Shown one piece after another: positions 51,072 to 60,275 of a DNA stretch of 64,000 bases. Position 1 is the first letter of the stretch. Each line of letters begins with the position of its first letter. Position numbers and translations under genes: made by a program. The DNA comes from an archaeon. GTDB taxonomy: Archaea; Thermoproteota; Nitrososphaeria; Nitrososphaerales; Gagatemarchaeaceae. The notes below the pieces were generated by a model. The model was not told where the DNA came from. It saw only the letters and a list, made by a program, of their open reading frames with translations, and ran no database searches. The DNA is taken from contig JAKAOG010000002.1 in NCBI GenBank assembly GCA_021823325.1, positions 1 through 64,000 of the forward strand, read 5' to 3'.

Positions 51072-51523
51072 CCCGTCTTCGGCAAGCCGGACGCCTCGGG
51101 GACTACCGACTCCTCTTCCTTCTTCATCCATGCGAACCTGACGCTGAGCCAGTACCTGAGGAGGAAGGCGGCCCCGATCCCTATCAGGTTCGAGATGGCC
51201 GAGTCGAGCCCGAGATACGTCGTGAACGCATAGAGTATGACCAGGTTGACCGCGAGGCCGATGAGCATCAGGCCGTTGAACTTCGCCAGGCGGACGGCGA
51301 TGTGCCCATGCCTCCTGTCCCTGAAGGTCCAAAAGTCGTTGAGGAAGAAGTTGGAGAGTATGGAGACCTCGATGGCGACGGCGCTCGCGTAGAGGTAGTA
51401 GTCCCCCTCCGCGCGGAGCGCGAGGAAGACCCCCTCGTTCACCGCGACCCCGACGAGCCCCACCACGTTGAACTTCACGAAGTGCCGCCAGAAGTCGACG
51501 GTCAGCAGCTGTCGAAAGCTCAT
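51068..51523 (-). CDS. GtrA-like membrane protein
   Basis: About 151 residues with four helices. FVKFNVVGLVGVAVNEGVFL and SNFFLNDFWTFRD are GtrA-family hallmarks; GtrA proteins help move or flip polyprenyl-linked sugars. I prefer ATG 51523 over the TTG at 51574, which lies too close to the TATA box GTTAAATATGG (51580-51590). No glycosyltransferase is adjacent. Confidence 0.8.
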   Translation of the reverse strand: MSFRQLLTVDFWRHFVKFNVVGLVGVAVNEGVFLALRAEGDYYLYASAVAIEVSILSNFFLNDFWTFRDRRHGHIAVRLAKFNGLMLIGLAVNLVILYAFTTYLGLDSAISNLIGIGAAFLLRYWLSVRFAWMKKEEESVVPEASGLPKTG

Positions 51524-51601
51524 GGCCGTCGACACCCAAGTGGACTGCCTGAGGACAAGGGAGTCCAGGCGCAAAATGCGCCATATTTAACGCGGTCTCG
51601 G

Positions 51602-52585
51602 CTAGAAGTCAGAGAGGGAGGACTGATAGGCCGACAGGGGCCTGGCCGAGAACCCCATCCTCCTGAGGTCCTGGGCGAACTCTGACGCGAACCCGTGCAC
51701 CGTGTACACCATCTCCGGAGAGACCGCCTTGACGAGCCCGACGAGCTCCTCGTAGTCGCAGTGGTCGCTGAGCGGGAAGGAGTAGTCCGCGCCCAGGGTG
51801 TGCCTGTACCCCGACCCGAGGGCCCACCCGCTGAACGCGACGAGTATCGCGCCGTGCTCCTTCTTCAGCTTCGCCATCACCTTGCTCCTCCCGCTCGACA
51901 TCGGGGACACCATTACCCACGGGCCGTGCGGGAGCTTGTCCTTGGCCGGGTCATAGCTCCGGCCGGGCTTCAGCGGGACGCCGTGGTCGATGTGGATCTT
52001 GTTCATCCTCGCAACGCTTTCGTGGTATATCATCGGGTCCCAGCTGGAGAAGAAGTACGACAGCAGCTGCGCCTTGCCGAGGGGGTACCCCATCAGCACC
52101 ACCGGGACCCCGCGGTCATACGCGGAGGAGATGAGCGAGTTCACGTCCTTGACAAGCTTGGCCGTCGGAGGGAAGACGTACTCGGGGCTCCCGTAGGTGG
52201 TCTCCATCACGAGCACCCTCGCCTGCCTCGTCCTGCACTTGCCCAGGAACGCCCTCGACCTCCCCGAGGCGTCCCCGGTGTAGTACACCTCGTCTGATAT
52301 CCGGATGGCCCGCGACCCGAGTATGTGACCGGAGTCCAGCAGCTCGACCCCTTCGACCTCCTCTGTGGTGGTCCCCAGGTCGTACCCCCTCGCCTTCGCG
52401 AGGTCGCTCGTGGCGGAGGAAGCGATGACCTTCTCGCCCTTCGCCGGGCTGTGCATGTGGTCCATGTGCGCGTGGGAGACGAAGGTGTAGTCCGACCGGA
52501 CATGGCTGTGCGGGTCCAGGACGTACCGGGTCTTTCCGAGCTCCACCTGGATGCCTCCGTTGGCAGTTACAGTGGCGCCCCCCAA
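51602..52585 (-). CDS. SNM1/artemis-like metallo-beta-lactamase nuclease
   Basis: The 327-residue protein has SHAHMDHMHSP, a LDSGHILGSRA site, the YTGDASG motif and, near the end, FPLSDHCDYEELV and YTVHGF of the SNM1/Pso2 type of beta-CASP fold. Such proteins are DNA or RNA exonucleases. In archaea they are often annotated as mRNA 3'-end processing factor-like. It follows the gene at 52614 on the same strand by 28 bases. Confidence 0.83.
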   Translation of the reverse strand: MGGATVTANGGIQVELGKTRYVLDPHSHVRSDYTFVSHAHMDHMHSPAKGEKVIASSATSDLAKARGYDLGTTTEEVEGVELLDSGHILGSRAIRISDEVYYTGDASGRSRAFLGKCRTRQARVLVMETTYGSPEYVFPPTAKLVKDVNSLISSAYDRGVPVVLMGYPLGKAQLLSYFFSSWDPMIYHESVARMNKIHIDHGVPLKPGRSYDPAKDKLPHGPWVMVSPMSSGRSKVMAKLKKEHGAILVAFSGWALGSGYRHTLGADYSFPLSDHCDYEELVGLVKAVSPEMVYTVHGFASEFAQDLRRMGFSARPLSAYQSSLSDF

Positions 52586-52613
52586 GACGGAGGGGAGAGT
52601 CCGCCGGCGGCTT

Positions 52614-54908
52614 TTAACCTGTCGAGACCCTGAAGGCTTTCCAGCCGTAGGGCCCGATGGCCGCCTCGACCGACATGGAAGTAGAGACCCTCAGTGACCC
52701 GGTCTTGTTCCACGACCCCTTCGCCGGGTCGAACTCCTCGACTGCGGTGCTCAGCCGCCTGCCGAAGTCAGCAGCCCGGGGCGGGAACGCGACGCCGAGC
52801 CTGACCGGGGAGCCGAGCGAGTTCCCCACGCATATCACCTGGCCAGGGTTGTAGAAGGTCGCCGCGGCCACCCCCCTCTGGTGAACGTCTATCGTCTCGC
52901 ACTTCTCAAAACGCTCGCCCGCCTTCGCGCCAAGCTTCCCTCCGGCGCAGAACAGGTGCGTCTTCTCAGGGGTCCGCCCCATGAACGCAGACGCGCCTTC
53001 CCCCGCCCAGAACCCGGTGGCCAGGAGCCACCCCAGGGTCGAGGTCTTCGCCGGGCTGAGCGACGGGCGCTCGACCCCCGCCGGAAGCCCGAGCTCCCCT
53101 TCGATGAGCGCTTCAAGGAACCTTGCCGCGGCCACGGGGTCGTCCCCTCCGTGCGCCTCCTTCCTGTCGGGGTCGACCCAGAGAGAGAACTCCCCGGGGA
53201 CTCCCCCGATCTTCAGCTGCTCGTCGACGACCAGCTTCGCCGCCTTCGACACCGCCAGGCTCCCTGCCCCTCCGAGCCCCGCCCGATAGCAGACCACCGC
53301 GTGCGCGAGCGCGGCCCGCGGCCATACCCCGCCGAGCTGACCTTCTCCGTAGGTGGCGTTGAAGTAGACCGCGTTGGTCGCGGGGACGCACCTCGCGCCG
53401 TACGCCGTGTCGAAGTCCCTCTCCATGAGCCGGTGGGCTGCGGCCTGCTCGGCGGAGTCCATGAACGGGTGCCTGTAGGCTGCGAGCGCCACGTCGGCCG
53501 TCTCGTCCGTCCGGAGCCTGCCCGCCGTGTCCCTGCACATGGAGACGGACCCTCTTTCGTCGAGCAGGGTCTTGCGGACCCTGTCGCAGATCAGCTTCGA
53601 CCGCTCGAGATATTTCGCACCCTCGCCCGCCCTGCCCGCGACCCTCGCCGCCTGCGAGGCGGCCTCGAGAGCAGCGGCCACCGCCAGCGACACCTCGGGT
53701 ATCTCCCCGGTTGGGTACCCCCTCCCCAGCTTCCTTCGCCACCCTTGCGGGAGGAGAGGGTCGGTCTTCACCTCCACCCCGCACGACATCAGGTAGGAGG
53801 CGCACTTCTTGATGTACGGATAGCCGGCCCTCGCTTGCTTCTTGTCCTGGGAGAGGACGACGGCGAGCGCCGCCGACTTCAGGAATACCGCGGTCTCGAG
53901 GACCCCGGGCTTCGACCGGTCGAGAGAGTGAGGGAGAGCCCCGTCCTTTCGGAGAGAGGACCTCGCTTCCATCACCGCCTTCGACGCGGCCTGGGGGAAG
54001 AAGAGGGACAGAGACCTGAGCGACTCGTGCCTGTCAAGGAGGTCGTCGGCGCTCTGCGCCGCCTGGACGGAAGACAGGGCCCAGGCCGCCGCCTCGGTGA
54101 CGGCAGGGTCGGAACAGGCGACCGCGGGGCCAGCGGCGGAGGCGCCCTTCCCCGCCCTCAGGCGGCCAAAGTCCGCGAGCGCGTCTTCCAGTTTCCCGGG
54201 GTCGTATATCGAAGCGAACACCAGCTCCTTCGAGTCCCCAGGGGCCAGGTCCAGCTCGTGCCCAGCGATGATCAGCACCTGGCCCGACATCCCCGCCGTC
54301 GACTCCGGGACCTCCCCCAGAGAGATAGCCTCCTGGGCCCTCTGGCGGCTGGTCGTCATGTAGAGCCTCGAAGGTGCGGGGTCGGAGCCGACCACCCTGG
54401 CGGACGGCGGGTCGGAGACCTCGTCCATCGCCACGTGGCTCCCCCTGTTGAAAGCGTTGACCCCCAGCGCGCCCCAGCTCCCGTCGTCGTCCGGGAAGTG
54501 CGCCGCCGTGGGGTCCTGGAGCTCCGCGACCCTGAGCCTGACCTGCCCCTGGCCGCCGTTCCTCAGCCTCAGCGTCCTCGTGAACCCCGGCGCCGCGCCC
54601 CGAAGGAACTCGAGGGTCTGCGAGACCTCCACGTCGAAGACCTTCCCCGCCAGCCTGACGGAGCTCGGCGCGAGCTTCACGTCCCAGTCGGGCTTCTGCG
54701 CGTGGACGACGATCCCGGCCTGGACCTTGGAGAACCAGACCTGTTCGAAACCGAACACCGCCCTCTTCTCCGCCACCGACGCTAGGGACCTGACCGCCCC
54801 GTCAGCGTCGACGGTGAGCCGCGCCCCGGGCGCACGGAGCCGCATGGGGCGCTTTAGCGCGGACGACTTGAACCCCGCCGACCTTACAGACTCCGCTGTG
54901 GCGGACAT
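52614..54908 (-). CDS. Glycosidase-like six-hairpin protein
   Basis: The 764-residue protein has an N-terminal beta-sandwich (about 1-280), then an alpha/alpha barrel-like region (about 300-620) with repeated short helices and acidic/aromatic motifs (FPQAASKAV, GQLGGVWPRAALAHA, GEFSLWVDPDRKEA), and a C-terminal beta domain (about 650-764). This order resembles amylo-alpha-1,6-glucosidase/GH15-like enzymes, with no signal peptide. The catalytic acids cannot be named with confidence, and a non-catalytic role is possible. Confidence 0.6.
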   Translation of the reverse strand: MSATAESVRSAGFKSSALKRPMRLRAPGARLTVDADGAVRSLASVAEKRAVFGFEQVWFSKVQAGIVVHAQKPDWDVKLAPSSVRLAGKVFDVEVSQTLEFLRGAAPGFTRTLRLRNGGQGQVRLRVAELQDPTAAHFPDDDGSWGALGVNAFNRGSHVAMDEVSDPPSARVVGSDPAPSRLYMTTSRQRAQEAISLGEVPESTAGMSGQVLIIAGHELDLAPGDSKELVFASIYDPGKLEDALADFGRLRAGKGASAAGPAVACSDPAVTEAAAWALSSVQAAQSADDLLDRHESLRSLSLFFPQAASKAVMEARSSLRKDGALPHSLDRSKPGVLETAVFLKSAALAVVLSQDKKQARAGYPYIKKCASYLMSCGVEVKTDPLLPQGWRRKLGRGYPTGEIPEVSLAVAAALEAASQAARVAGRAGEGAKYLERSKLICDRVRKTLLDERGSVSMCRDTAGRLRTDETADVALAAYRHPFMDSAEQAAAHRLMERDFDTAYGARCVPATNAVYFNATYGEGQLGGVWPRAALAHAVVCYRAGLGGAGSLAVSKAAKLVVDEQLKIGGVPGEFSLWVDPDRKEAHGGDDPVAAARFLEALIEGELGLPAGVERPSLSPAKTSTLGWLLATGFWAGEGASAFMGRTPEKTHLFCAGGKLGAKAGERFEKCETIDVHQRGVAAATFYNPGQVICVGNSLGSPVRLGVAFPPRAADFGRRLSTAVEEFDPAKGSWNKTGSLRVSTSMSVEAAIGPYGWKAFRVSTG

Positions 54909-54979
54909 GCGCCCCTGTGTCCCCTGCGCTGGATAATACCGGGGTGATTTAGCGAAGTTGAGCTGGAGGAGTCAGAGCG

Positions 54980-56377
54980 TTAACCCCTGACCCTCTTCCA
55001 CACGGTCCCGCGCGGGGTGTCCTCCACGACGACCCCTTCCGAGAGGAGCTCCTTCCGCAGGCGGTCAGACTCCGGGAAGTCCTTCCTTTCCCTCGCTTCG
55101 TCCCGCAGACGGATGAGCTTCGCCAGCCTGGGGTCGAGGGGCTCTTCTTCAAAGTCGAGGACCCCCAAGACCTCGTTCGCCCTGGAGAGCGCGTCCAGCG
55201 CCGCGTCCGCGCCCTTCCTGCCGAGGGTCCCGCCGTCGATCATCGTGTTGAGCTCCTTCGCGAACCCCATCGTCGCCGTGATGGCGGCGGGGGTGTTGAG
55301 GTCGTCATCCATCGCAGACTCGAAAGCGTCGAGGAACGCCCCCACCGATTGCGGGACGGACGCCGGGCCGCCGCTGACCGAGCGGAGGCGCGCCAGGACC
55401 TCCTGGAGCTTCGCGCGCTGCGAGCGCGCCTGGCCCAGGGCCGCCTCGGTGAGGTCGACCAGGTCCCTGTACCTTGCCGAGATCAAGAACATCCTGATGG
55501 TCAGCGGCTCCCACCCCTTGGCGACGAGCTCCCTGAAGGTGATTATGTTCCCGGAGGACTTGTGCATCTCCTCCCCCTTCACCATCAGGAACTCGGAGTG
55601 GAGCCAGTAGTTCACGAACTTCTTCCCGGTGGCCGCTTCGGACTGGGCGATCTCGTTCTCGTGGTGGGGGAACTTCAGGTCCATCCCGCCGGTGTGGATG
55701 TCGATCGTCTCTCCGAGGTACTTCATCGACATGGCGGAGCACTCTATGCTCCATCCCGGGCGCCCCTTCCCCAGCTCCGTCTCCCAGAACACGTCCCCGT
55801 CGTCAGGGTCCCACGCTTTCCAGAGGGCGAAGTCGGCGGCCTCCGTCTTCTCTTCGTAGTGGTCACTGGAGACCCGCCCGGCCGGCTTCAGCGAGTCGAG
55901 CTTCACCCCCGAGAGCGCGCCGTAGTCCTTGAACTTCGAGACCGCGAAGTAGACTGAGCCGTCAGGGGCGGAGTAAGCGAACCCCTTCTCCCTGAGCGTG
56001 CGGATCAAAGCGAGTATCTCTTTCAGGTGCTCCGTCGCCCTCGGATACTCCTCCGCCCGCTCGATGTTGAGGGCGTCGAGGTCCTCCATGAAGGCGGCCG
56101 TGTAGAACTTCGTCAGCTCCTCCAGGGGCTTCCCGGACTGCTTCACCCCTTTGATTATCTTGTCCTCGACGTCTGTTATGTTCTTCACCTGGACCACCCT
56201 GAACCCCTTGTGCTCCAGGAGGCGCCTGAGCACGTCCTCGAAGACGAAGGTCCGGAAGTTCCCGATGTGGGCGTAGTTCCAGACCGTGGGGCCGCAGGTG
56301 TACATGCGCACCTCGCGCTCCCGGATGGGCTTGAACGGCTGGAGGCTCCTCCCCAGGCTGTTGTAGAGGCGAAGCAA
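54980..56377 (-). CDS. cysS: Cysteinyl-tRNA synthetase
   Basis: The 465-residue class Ia enzyme has zinc-binding CGPTVWNYAHIGN with the HIGH-type motif, GWSIECSAMS, GGMDLKFPHHENE and the mobile loop EEMHKSSGN, which replaces the usual KMSKS by HKSSG. It charges tRNA-Cys, whose gene lies at the right end of the window. The presence of direct charging makes the SepRS route unnecessary here. Confidence 0.94.
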   Translation of the reverse strand: MLRLYNSLGRSLQPFKPIREREVRMYTCGPTVWNYAHIGNFRTFVFEDVLRRLLEHKGFRVVQVKNITDVEDKIIKGVKQSGKPLEELTKFYTAAFMEDLDALNIERAEEYPRATEHLKEILALIRTLREKGFAYSAPDGSVYFAVSKFKDYGALSGVKLDSLKPAGRVSSDHYEEKTEAADFALWKAWDPDDGDVFWETELGKGRPGWSIECSAMSMKYLGETIDIHTGGMDLKFPHHENEIAQSEAATGKKFVNYWLHSEFLMVKGEEMHKSSGNIITFRELVAKGWEPLTIRMFLISARYRDLVDLTEAALGQARSQRAKLQEVLARLRSVSGGPASVPQSVGAFLDAFESAMDDDLNTPAAITATMGFAKELNTMIDGGTLGRKGADAALDALSRANEVLGVLDFEEEPLDPRLAKLIRLRDEARERKDFPESDRLRKELLSEGVVVEDTPRGTVWKRVRG

Positions 56378-56465
56378 GGCTGAGCCCCATGTGGGGGCTC
56401 GTGATAAAAGGAGACCGGGCCGCTCAACGCTAATAGCGGACGGCGGCGGCGGAGCCTGCGAACGC

Positions 56466-57088
56466 GTGGACTACACAGAGGCCGCTGCGTCGGTGATCGC
56501 CCTCGCTCTTGCGGCCCTCGCCGTGGTCAGCCTGCAGAACATAGCGCGCCGCGGGACCGCCCGGGGCGGAGCAGATGCGAGCGCGGAGGTGGAGCTGGAG
56601 CGGTTCGGCGCGCCCATAATGCTCGCGGGGGTCTCGACCGTCCTTCTCTTCCTGTTCAGCTGCGCCTTCGTCGCGTCGGCGTGGCTCGGGGTCCCCGACC
56701 CCGTCCCTGCGCTGCAGCTCCCACAGTCGGGCCCGGTGGCCGTCGGGGGGCGGCGCTGTTCGCGGCAGGGGCCGCCCTCTTCTCGTGGAGCGTCCTGGCC
56801 AGGGGGAGGCATGCGGTCGGCTGGGAGATGCCGCCTGACCACATGCTCGTGGTCACGGGGCCCTACAGGTACGTCCGCCACCCTTCGTACGCGGGGTACA
56901 TGCTGATGTTCGCCGGGCTCTTCCTAGCGACGCTCGACCTGGCCGCCGCCGTGCCGCTGGCGGGGGTCTTCGGCTACTACCTCCTCAGCCGGGAAGAGGA
57001 GAAGATGCTCCGGCTCAGATACGGAGGGGAGTACGCGCGCTACATGGAGCGGACGGGGAGGTTCGTCCCGCGCCTAAGGGCACGGTGA
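56466..57088 (+). pseudogene. Isoprenylcysteine carboxyl methyltransferase-like gene, frameshifted
   Basis: Two overlapping reading frames together give one ICMT-like protein of about 207 residues. The first frame (from GTG 56466) encodes helices 1-3; the second encodes SWSVLARGRHA..., then LVVTGPYRYVRHPSYAGYML, the conserved SAM-binding part, and the RYMERTGRFVPRL tail. The join falls in a run of six G at 56745-56750, where one extra G would restore a single frame. It is either a homopolymer sequencing error, a true mutation, or a slippery site. Confidence 0.75.
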
Positions 57089-57147
57089 GTCGGGGAAACA
57101 AGCGGCGCTGGAGTCTCTCAAAATAAAAAGGAACGGGAGAGAAAATC

Positions 57148-57303
57148 CTACTTCAGCTTGCCAATCCTGAAGATGGTCTTACCGCAGGAAGCGCATGCTC
57201 CCTTGATGGCGGGCCGGCCATTCTTCAGTTTGATTTGCTTGGGATTCTTGATCTCCCGATTCTTCTTCTTCTCGTAGACGCAATAGCCTGTTACAGCTGC
57301 CAT
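57148..57303 (-). CDS. DUF5679-like zinc-ribbon protein
   Basis: A 51-residue protein related to DUF5679: GYCVYEKKKNREIKNPKQI, then GRPAIKGACASCGKTIFRIG. Relatives carry two CxxC knuckles; here the second Cys of the first pair appears replaced (CVYE), leaving three cysteines. ATG 57303 is chosen because a TATA box (GTTTATATAGG, minus strand, 57332-57343) is about 33 nt upstream. It may be a basic nucleic-acid-binding peptide. Confidence 0.8.
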   Translation of the reverse strand: MAAVTGYCVYEKKKNREIKNPKQIKLKNGRPAIKGACASCGKTIFRIGKLK

Positions 57304-57351
57304 ATTGCCTCGGCACCAATCCGGGCTGTTTCCTATATAAACCTGAGCCAA

Positions 57352-57670
57352 CGGGGCTCAAATTGGGGTTTTCTGGGGTCGGACGCTGTTTTGAGGGCGA
57401 ATTTGGTTTGCAACGCCTTTCCGCCTAGGTTGAAGCCCTCCGGATTCCTGAGGAATCAGGAGTTAGGGTGTCCCTCTACCGTCTCGACGCACCGGTTTGA
57501 CGAAACGCGGTAAGGCGCATTCGAGGAGTCGGCAGCCCGCTCCCTTCGCCCTTCCCCCGTTTGGAAAAGAAAGACCATATCGTCGGCCGGTGGCACCGGA
57601 AAGGGAAGAAACCAATCGCCACGCCCCAGCGCGGACGATTCGATTATAGAGGAACTTTCCCGCCCTCCCC
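57352..57670. other. Intergenic gap between zinc-ribbon and MFS genes
   Basis: No gene is supported. CCTGA-GGAA-TCAGG at 57447-57460 is a small perfect hairpin. Near the right end GATTATAG (57642-57649) is the TATA box of the MFS gene. Confidence 0.4.
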
Positions 57671-58846
57671 GTGTTGCTCAGGTCGGTCCACGACGTCAGG
57701 GCCCTTTCCTCGCTGATCTTCGCGAGGGTGGTCTACGCTGTGAACTGGATGAACTTCGCAGCTGTCTTCTATCTTATGGAGGCCGAGCTCGGGACAAACG
57801 TCTCCGGACTTGGCACGCTCACCGCGGCGTTCTACCTCGGCATCGGGATCATGCAGGTCCCTGGAGGGGTCCTCGCGGCGAAGCTCGGGCCGAAGAAGGT
57901 GGTCAACGTCGGGATATTCGTCTCGTCTGTCGCGGTCCTCGGGACCTCCGCGGCGACCACGGTCGCGGAGATGGCCGTCCTCAGGTTCCTCGTGGGGACA
58001 GGGATGGCGTTCGTCTTCGCGCCGGGCGTCGTCATCGTCGCCAAGCTGATCCGCGGAGAGAAGTCAGGAATCGGCGTCGGCCTGTTCAACTCCGCGTTCG
58101 ACCTGGGAGGGTTGCTCGCGCTCTTCGGATGGGTCCTGCTCGCGACTGAGATCGGGTGGAGGCAGAGCCTTGCGGTGAGCGGGGGGCTGGGGGTGCTCAC
58201 GGGGGCGCTCGTCATCCTCTACGCGCCGAAGGACGAGCTGGACGACGAGTTCAGGGTCAGCGGCGCTTCGCTGAAGGCGATCCTAGCCGACAGGCAGCTC
58301 GTCCTGCTGGGGCTGGGGACGCTCGGTTTCGGCATAGCCAACACGGTCATCTCGGGGTTCATGGTGCTGTACGTCGTCGAGTCGCTGGGGCTCTCCGGGT
58401 ACGTAGGGGGGCTCATAGCGAGCATGGTCACGGTCGTCCCGATATTCACCGCCCTGTGGGGAGGGAGGCTCTACGACAGGATCTCGAAGCACAGGCAGAT
58501 AATGGTGCTCGCCCTGCTCGGGAGCGCCGCCTCCCTCGCCCTCGGGGCGCTCCACTCTGTCCCCTCGGCTCTGGCGTGCGCCGCGCTCGGCGGGGTCGTC
58601 GCGGGGGTCGGGTACACCTTCGCCTTCGCGGGCGCGAGGGACCTCAACAGGGCGGGGCCCGCGTATGAAACGCTGGCCATCGCCTGGGTCAACAGCATCT
58701 CGCTCACCGGGTCTTTCCTCCCGCCGATCTTCTTCTCGTTCGTCGTCCAGTCGATGGGGTACACGCAGGGGTGGCTCTGGAGCGGCGGACTGACCCTCGT
58801 GTTCCTGGTCCCTGTCTTCCTGATGGTGGAGACCTGGCGGCGCTAG
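57671..58846 (+). CDS. MFS transporter
   Basis: The 391-residue protein has 12 helices in two halves; GVLAAKLGPKKVVNVG is the loop 2-3 motif and GGRLYDRISKHRQ its second-half copy. It resembles nitrate/sialate/cyanate-type major facilitators; the substrate is unknown. A TATA box 25-28 nt upstream allows GTG 57671 or TTG 57674 as a leaderless start. It converges on the diiron gene with a 4-base overlap. Confidence 0.85.
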   Translation: MLLRSVHDVRALSSLIFARVVYAVNWMNFAAVFYLMEAELGTNVSGLGTLTAAFYLGIGIMQVPGGVLAAKLGPKKVVNVGIFVSSVAVLGTSAATTVAEMAVLRFLVGTGMAFVFAPGVVIVAKLIRGEKSGIGVGLFNSAFDLGGLLALFGWVLLATEIGWRQSLAVSGGLGVLTGALVILYAPKDELDDEFRVSGASLKAILADRQLVLLGLGTLGFGIANTVISGFMVLYVVESLGLSGYVGGLIASMVTVVPIFTALWGGRLYDRISKHRQIMVLALLGSAASLALGALHSVPSALACAALGGVVAGVGYTFAFAGARDLNRAGPAYETLAIAWVNSISLTGSFLPPIFFSFVVQSMGYTQGWLWSGGLTLVFLVPVFLMVETWRR

Positions 58847-59826
58847 AGCGGGGTGGCGATTATCTCGTCCCCCTTCTTCACGGAGACTTCGAGCCCCTTC
58901 AGGCCTATCTCCTTGATCTCCGGGACCTGGATCCCGAGCTCTTCGATCTTCGACCTGTGCCGCGTTATGGCCTGCATCCACGCCTCGGACCTCTCCTCCA
59001 CCTTGGGGACCCCCAGCCCTGACTTCGCGGCGAGCTCCTCGAGCTTCTGGTCGTACTCGAAGAAGTCGGCCGGGAGCTTCCAAAAGTCCTCCATCGGCCT
59101 GAACAGCAGCGGGGACAGATAGATGAAGCCGTGCTTGAGCTGCCTGGATATCAGCGCCTTGTCGTCCTTGGACATCCGCTCCGCCAGGCGCTCCAGCATC
59201 GTCAAAGTCCCGGTGAGGTGCCTCGACTCGTCCCTGGTGATGTTCTTGAAGGCGCCCGCATAGACCTTGTTGGTCGACCTCTCGCCCACCTCCCTGAAGA
59301 TGAGCTGTGCCCCTATCTCCGCGAAGAAGAAGCTGGAGAAGATCAGCTCCAGCGGGTACTTCCCCCACGCCTGGTTGAACGCGCTCCAGTAGCGCGCCCC
59401 GTTCTCGTAGAGCGACATTATGTTCCTGTGAGCCTTCTCTTCGAGGGTCGTCTTCGGCTTGAACCTGTACGGGAAGTTGGGGCATACACGGGCGCACGCG
59501 CGCCTGCAGACTTCGTCGTGCCTGCACTCGTCGAAGGCGACGGCGGTGAGGAACTTTTTGGTGGGGTCCTCGAAGTGGTGGGTCGCCGCCTGGACGGCCG
59601 CTGAGCCGAACGCGCCTATCCCCGACTTTTCGAAGAGCGCGAGCTTGCAGAGCCAGTAGGCCTGAGCGACCGCCTCGTCCGACGAGAAGTTCTTGGCGTC
59701 GCATTCGTCCCAGGGGAGGTCCACGGGGCTCCAGTTCTGGGAGAACCAGAGCTCGTAGCTGCGCAGCAGCGTCTCCGACACGACGTCCCAGTTCCCGGGG
59801 AAAACGTTCGGCTCTTCGCTCCCCAT
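58843..59826 (-). CDS. Ferritin-like diiron protein, BMM/R2-like
   Basis: The 327-residue helical protein shows a full set of diiron ligands: Glu in LALFEKSG, Glu/His in FDECRHDEV, Glu in FFFAEIGAQ, and Glu/His in TRDESRHLTG. The two DExRH motifs are those of bacterial multicomponent monooxygenase hydroxylases; R2-like oxidases are the next best guess. It would activate O2. It is the last gene of the terminal-oxidase cluster, 11 bases after the cupredoxin gene, with no reductase or regulatory subunit in view. The substrate is open. Confidence 0.78.
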   Translation of the reverse strand: MGSEEPNVFPGNWDVVSETLLRSYELWFSQNWSPVDLPWDECDAKNFSSDEAVAQAYWLCKLALFEKSGIGAFGSAAVQAATHHFEDPTKKFLTAVAFDECRHDEVCRRACARVCPNFPYRFKPKTTLEEKAHRNIMSLYENGARYWSAFNQAWGKYPLELIFSSFFFAEIGAQLIFREVGERSTNKVYAGAFKNITRDESRHLTGTLTMLERLAERMSKDDKALISRQLKHGFIYLSPLLFRPMEDFWKLPADFFEYDQKLEELAAKSGLGVPKVEERSEAWMQAITRHRSKIEELGIQVPEIKEIGLKGLEVSVKKGDEIIATPL

Positions 59827-59837
59827 GCCCGAATCTC

Positions 59838-60275
59838 CTATGAGGACAGGACCACAACCGTCCCCTTCATCCAGGCGCTGTGGTAGATGCAGTAGTAAGA
59901 ATAGTTCCCAGGCGTGCTGAAGGTGAAGGACCAGCTAGCCCCTGGCTTCACGTCGCCCGAGTTGAACGCCCCCGAGGTCGAGGTCACGGTGTGGGTGAAT
60001 ATGTCCTCGTTGTGCCAGGTGACCGAGTTGTTCTTCCCGATCACGACGGTGATGACAGGCGGGTCGAAGTTGAGCTTCGTGTTCCCTCCCACGCCGTTGG
60101 GCATGATGACCGTCCCGCTCGCCACAGGCCCGCTTCCGCCGTTCAGCGGCGGCTGGAGCGCGTCGCCCAGACCGACCGCGAGTCCGGCGAGGACTATGAG
60201 CCCGACCGCCAGCAGCCCCAGGAGTATCCACTTTGGGGAGTACTCGCTCTCCTCCTTGGAGTCGAAGAGGCTCAA
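59838..60275 (-). CDS. Membrane-anchored cupredoxin (plastocyanin-like)
   Basis: A 145-residue protein with an N-terminal transmembrane helix (about 17-37) and a blue-copper domain. Ligands are visible: His in IFTHTV, Cys in YSYYCIYH, the His three residues later, and Met in SAWMKG. Thus it is a type 1 copper electron carrier on the outer face, likely feeding the oxidase of the same operon. It overlaps the coxIV-like gene by 4 bases. Confidence 0.9.
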   Translation of the reverse strand: MSLFDSKEESEYSPKWILLGLLAVGLIVLAGLAVGLGDALQPPLNGGSGPVASGTVIMPNGVGGNTKLNFDPPVITVVIGKNNSVTWHNEDIFTHTVTSTSGAFNSGDVKPGASWSFTFSTPGNYSYYCIYHSAWMKGTVVVLSS

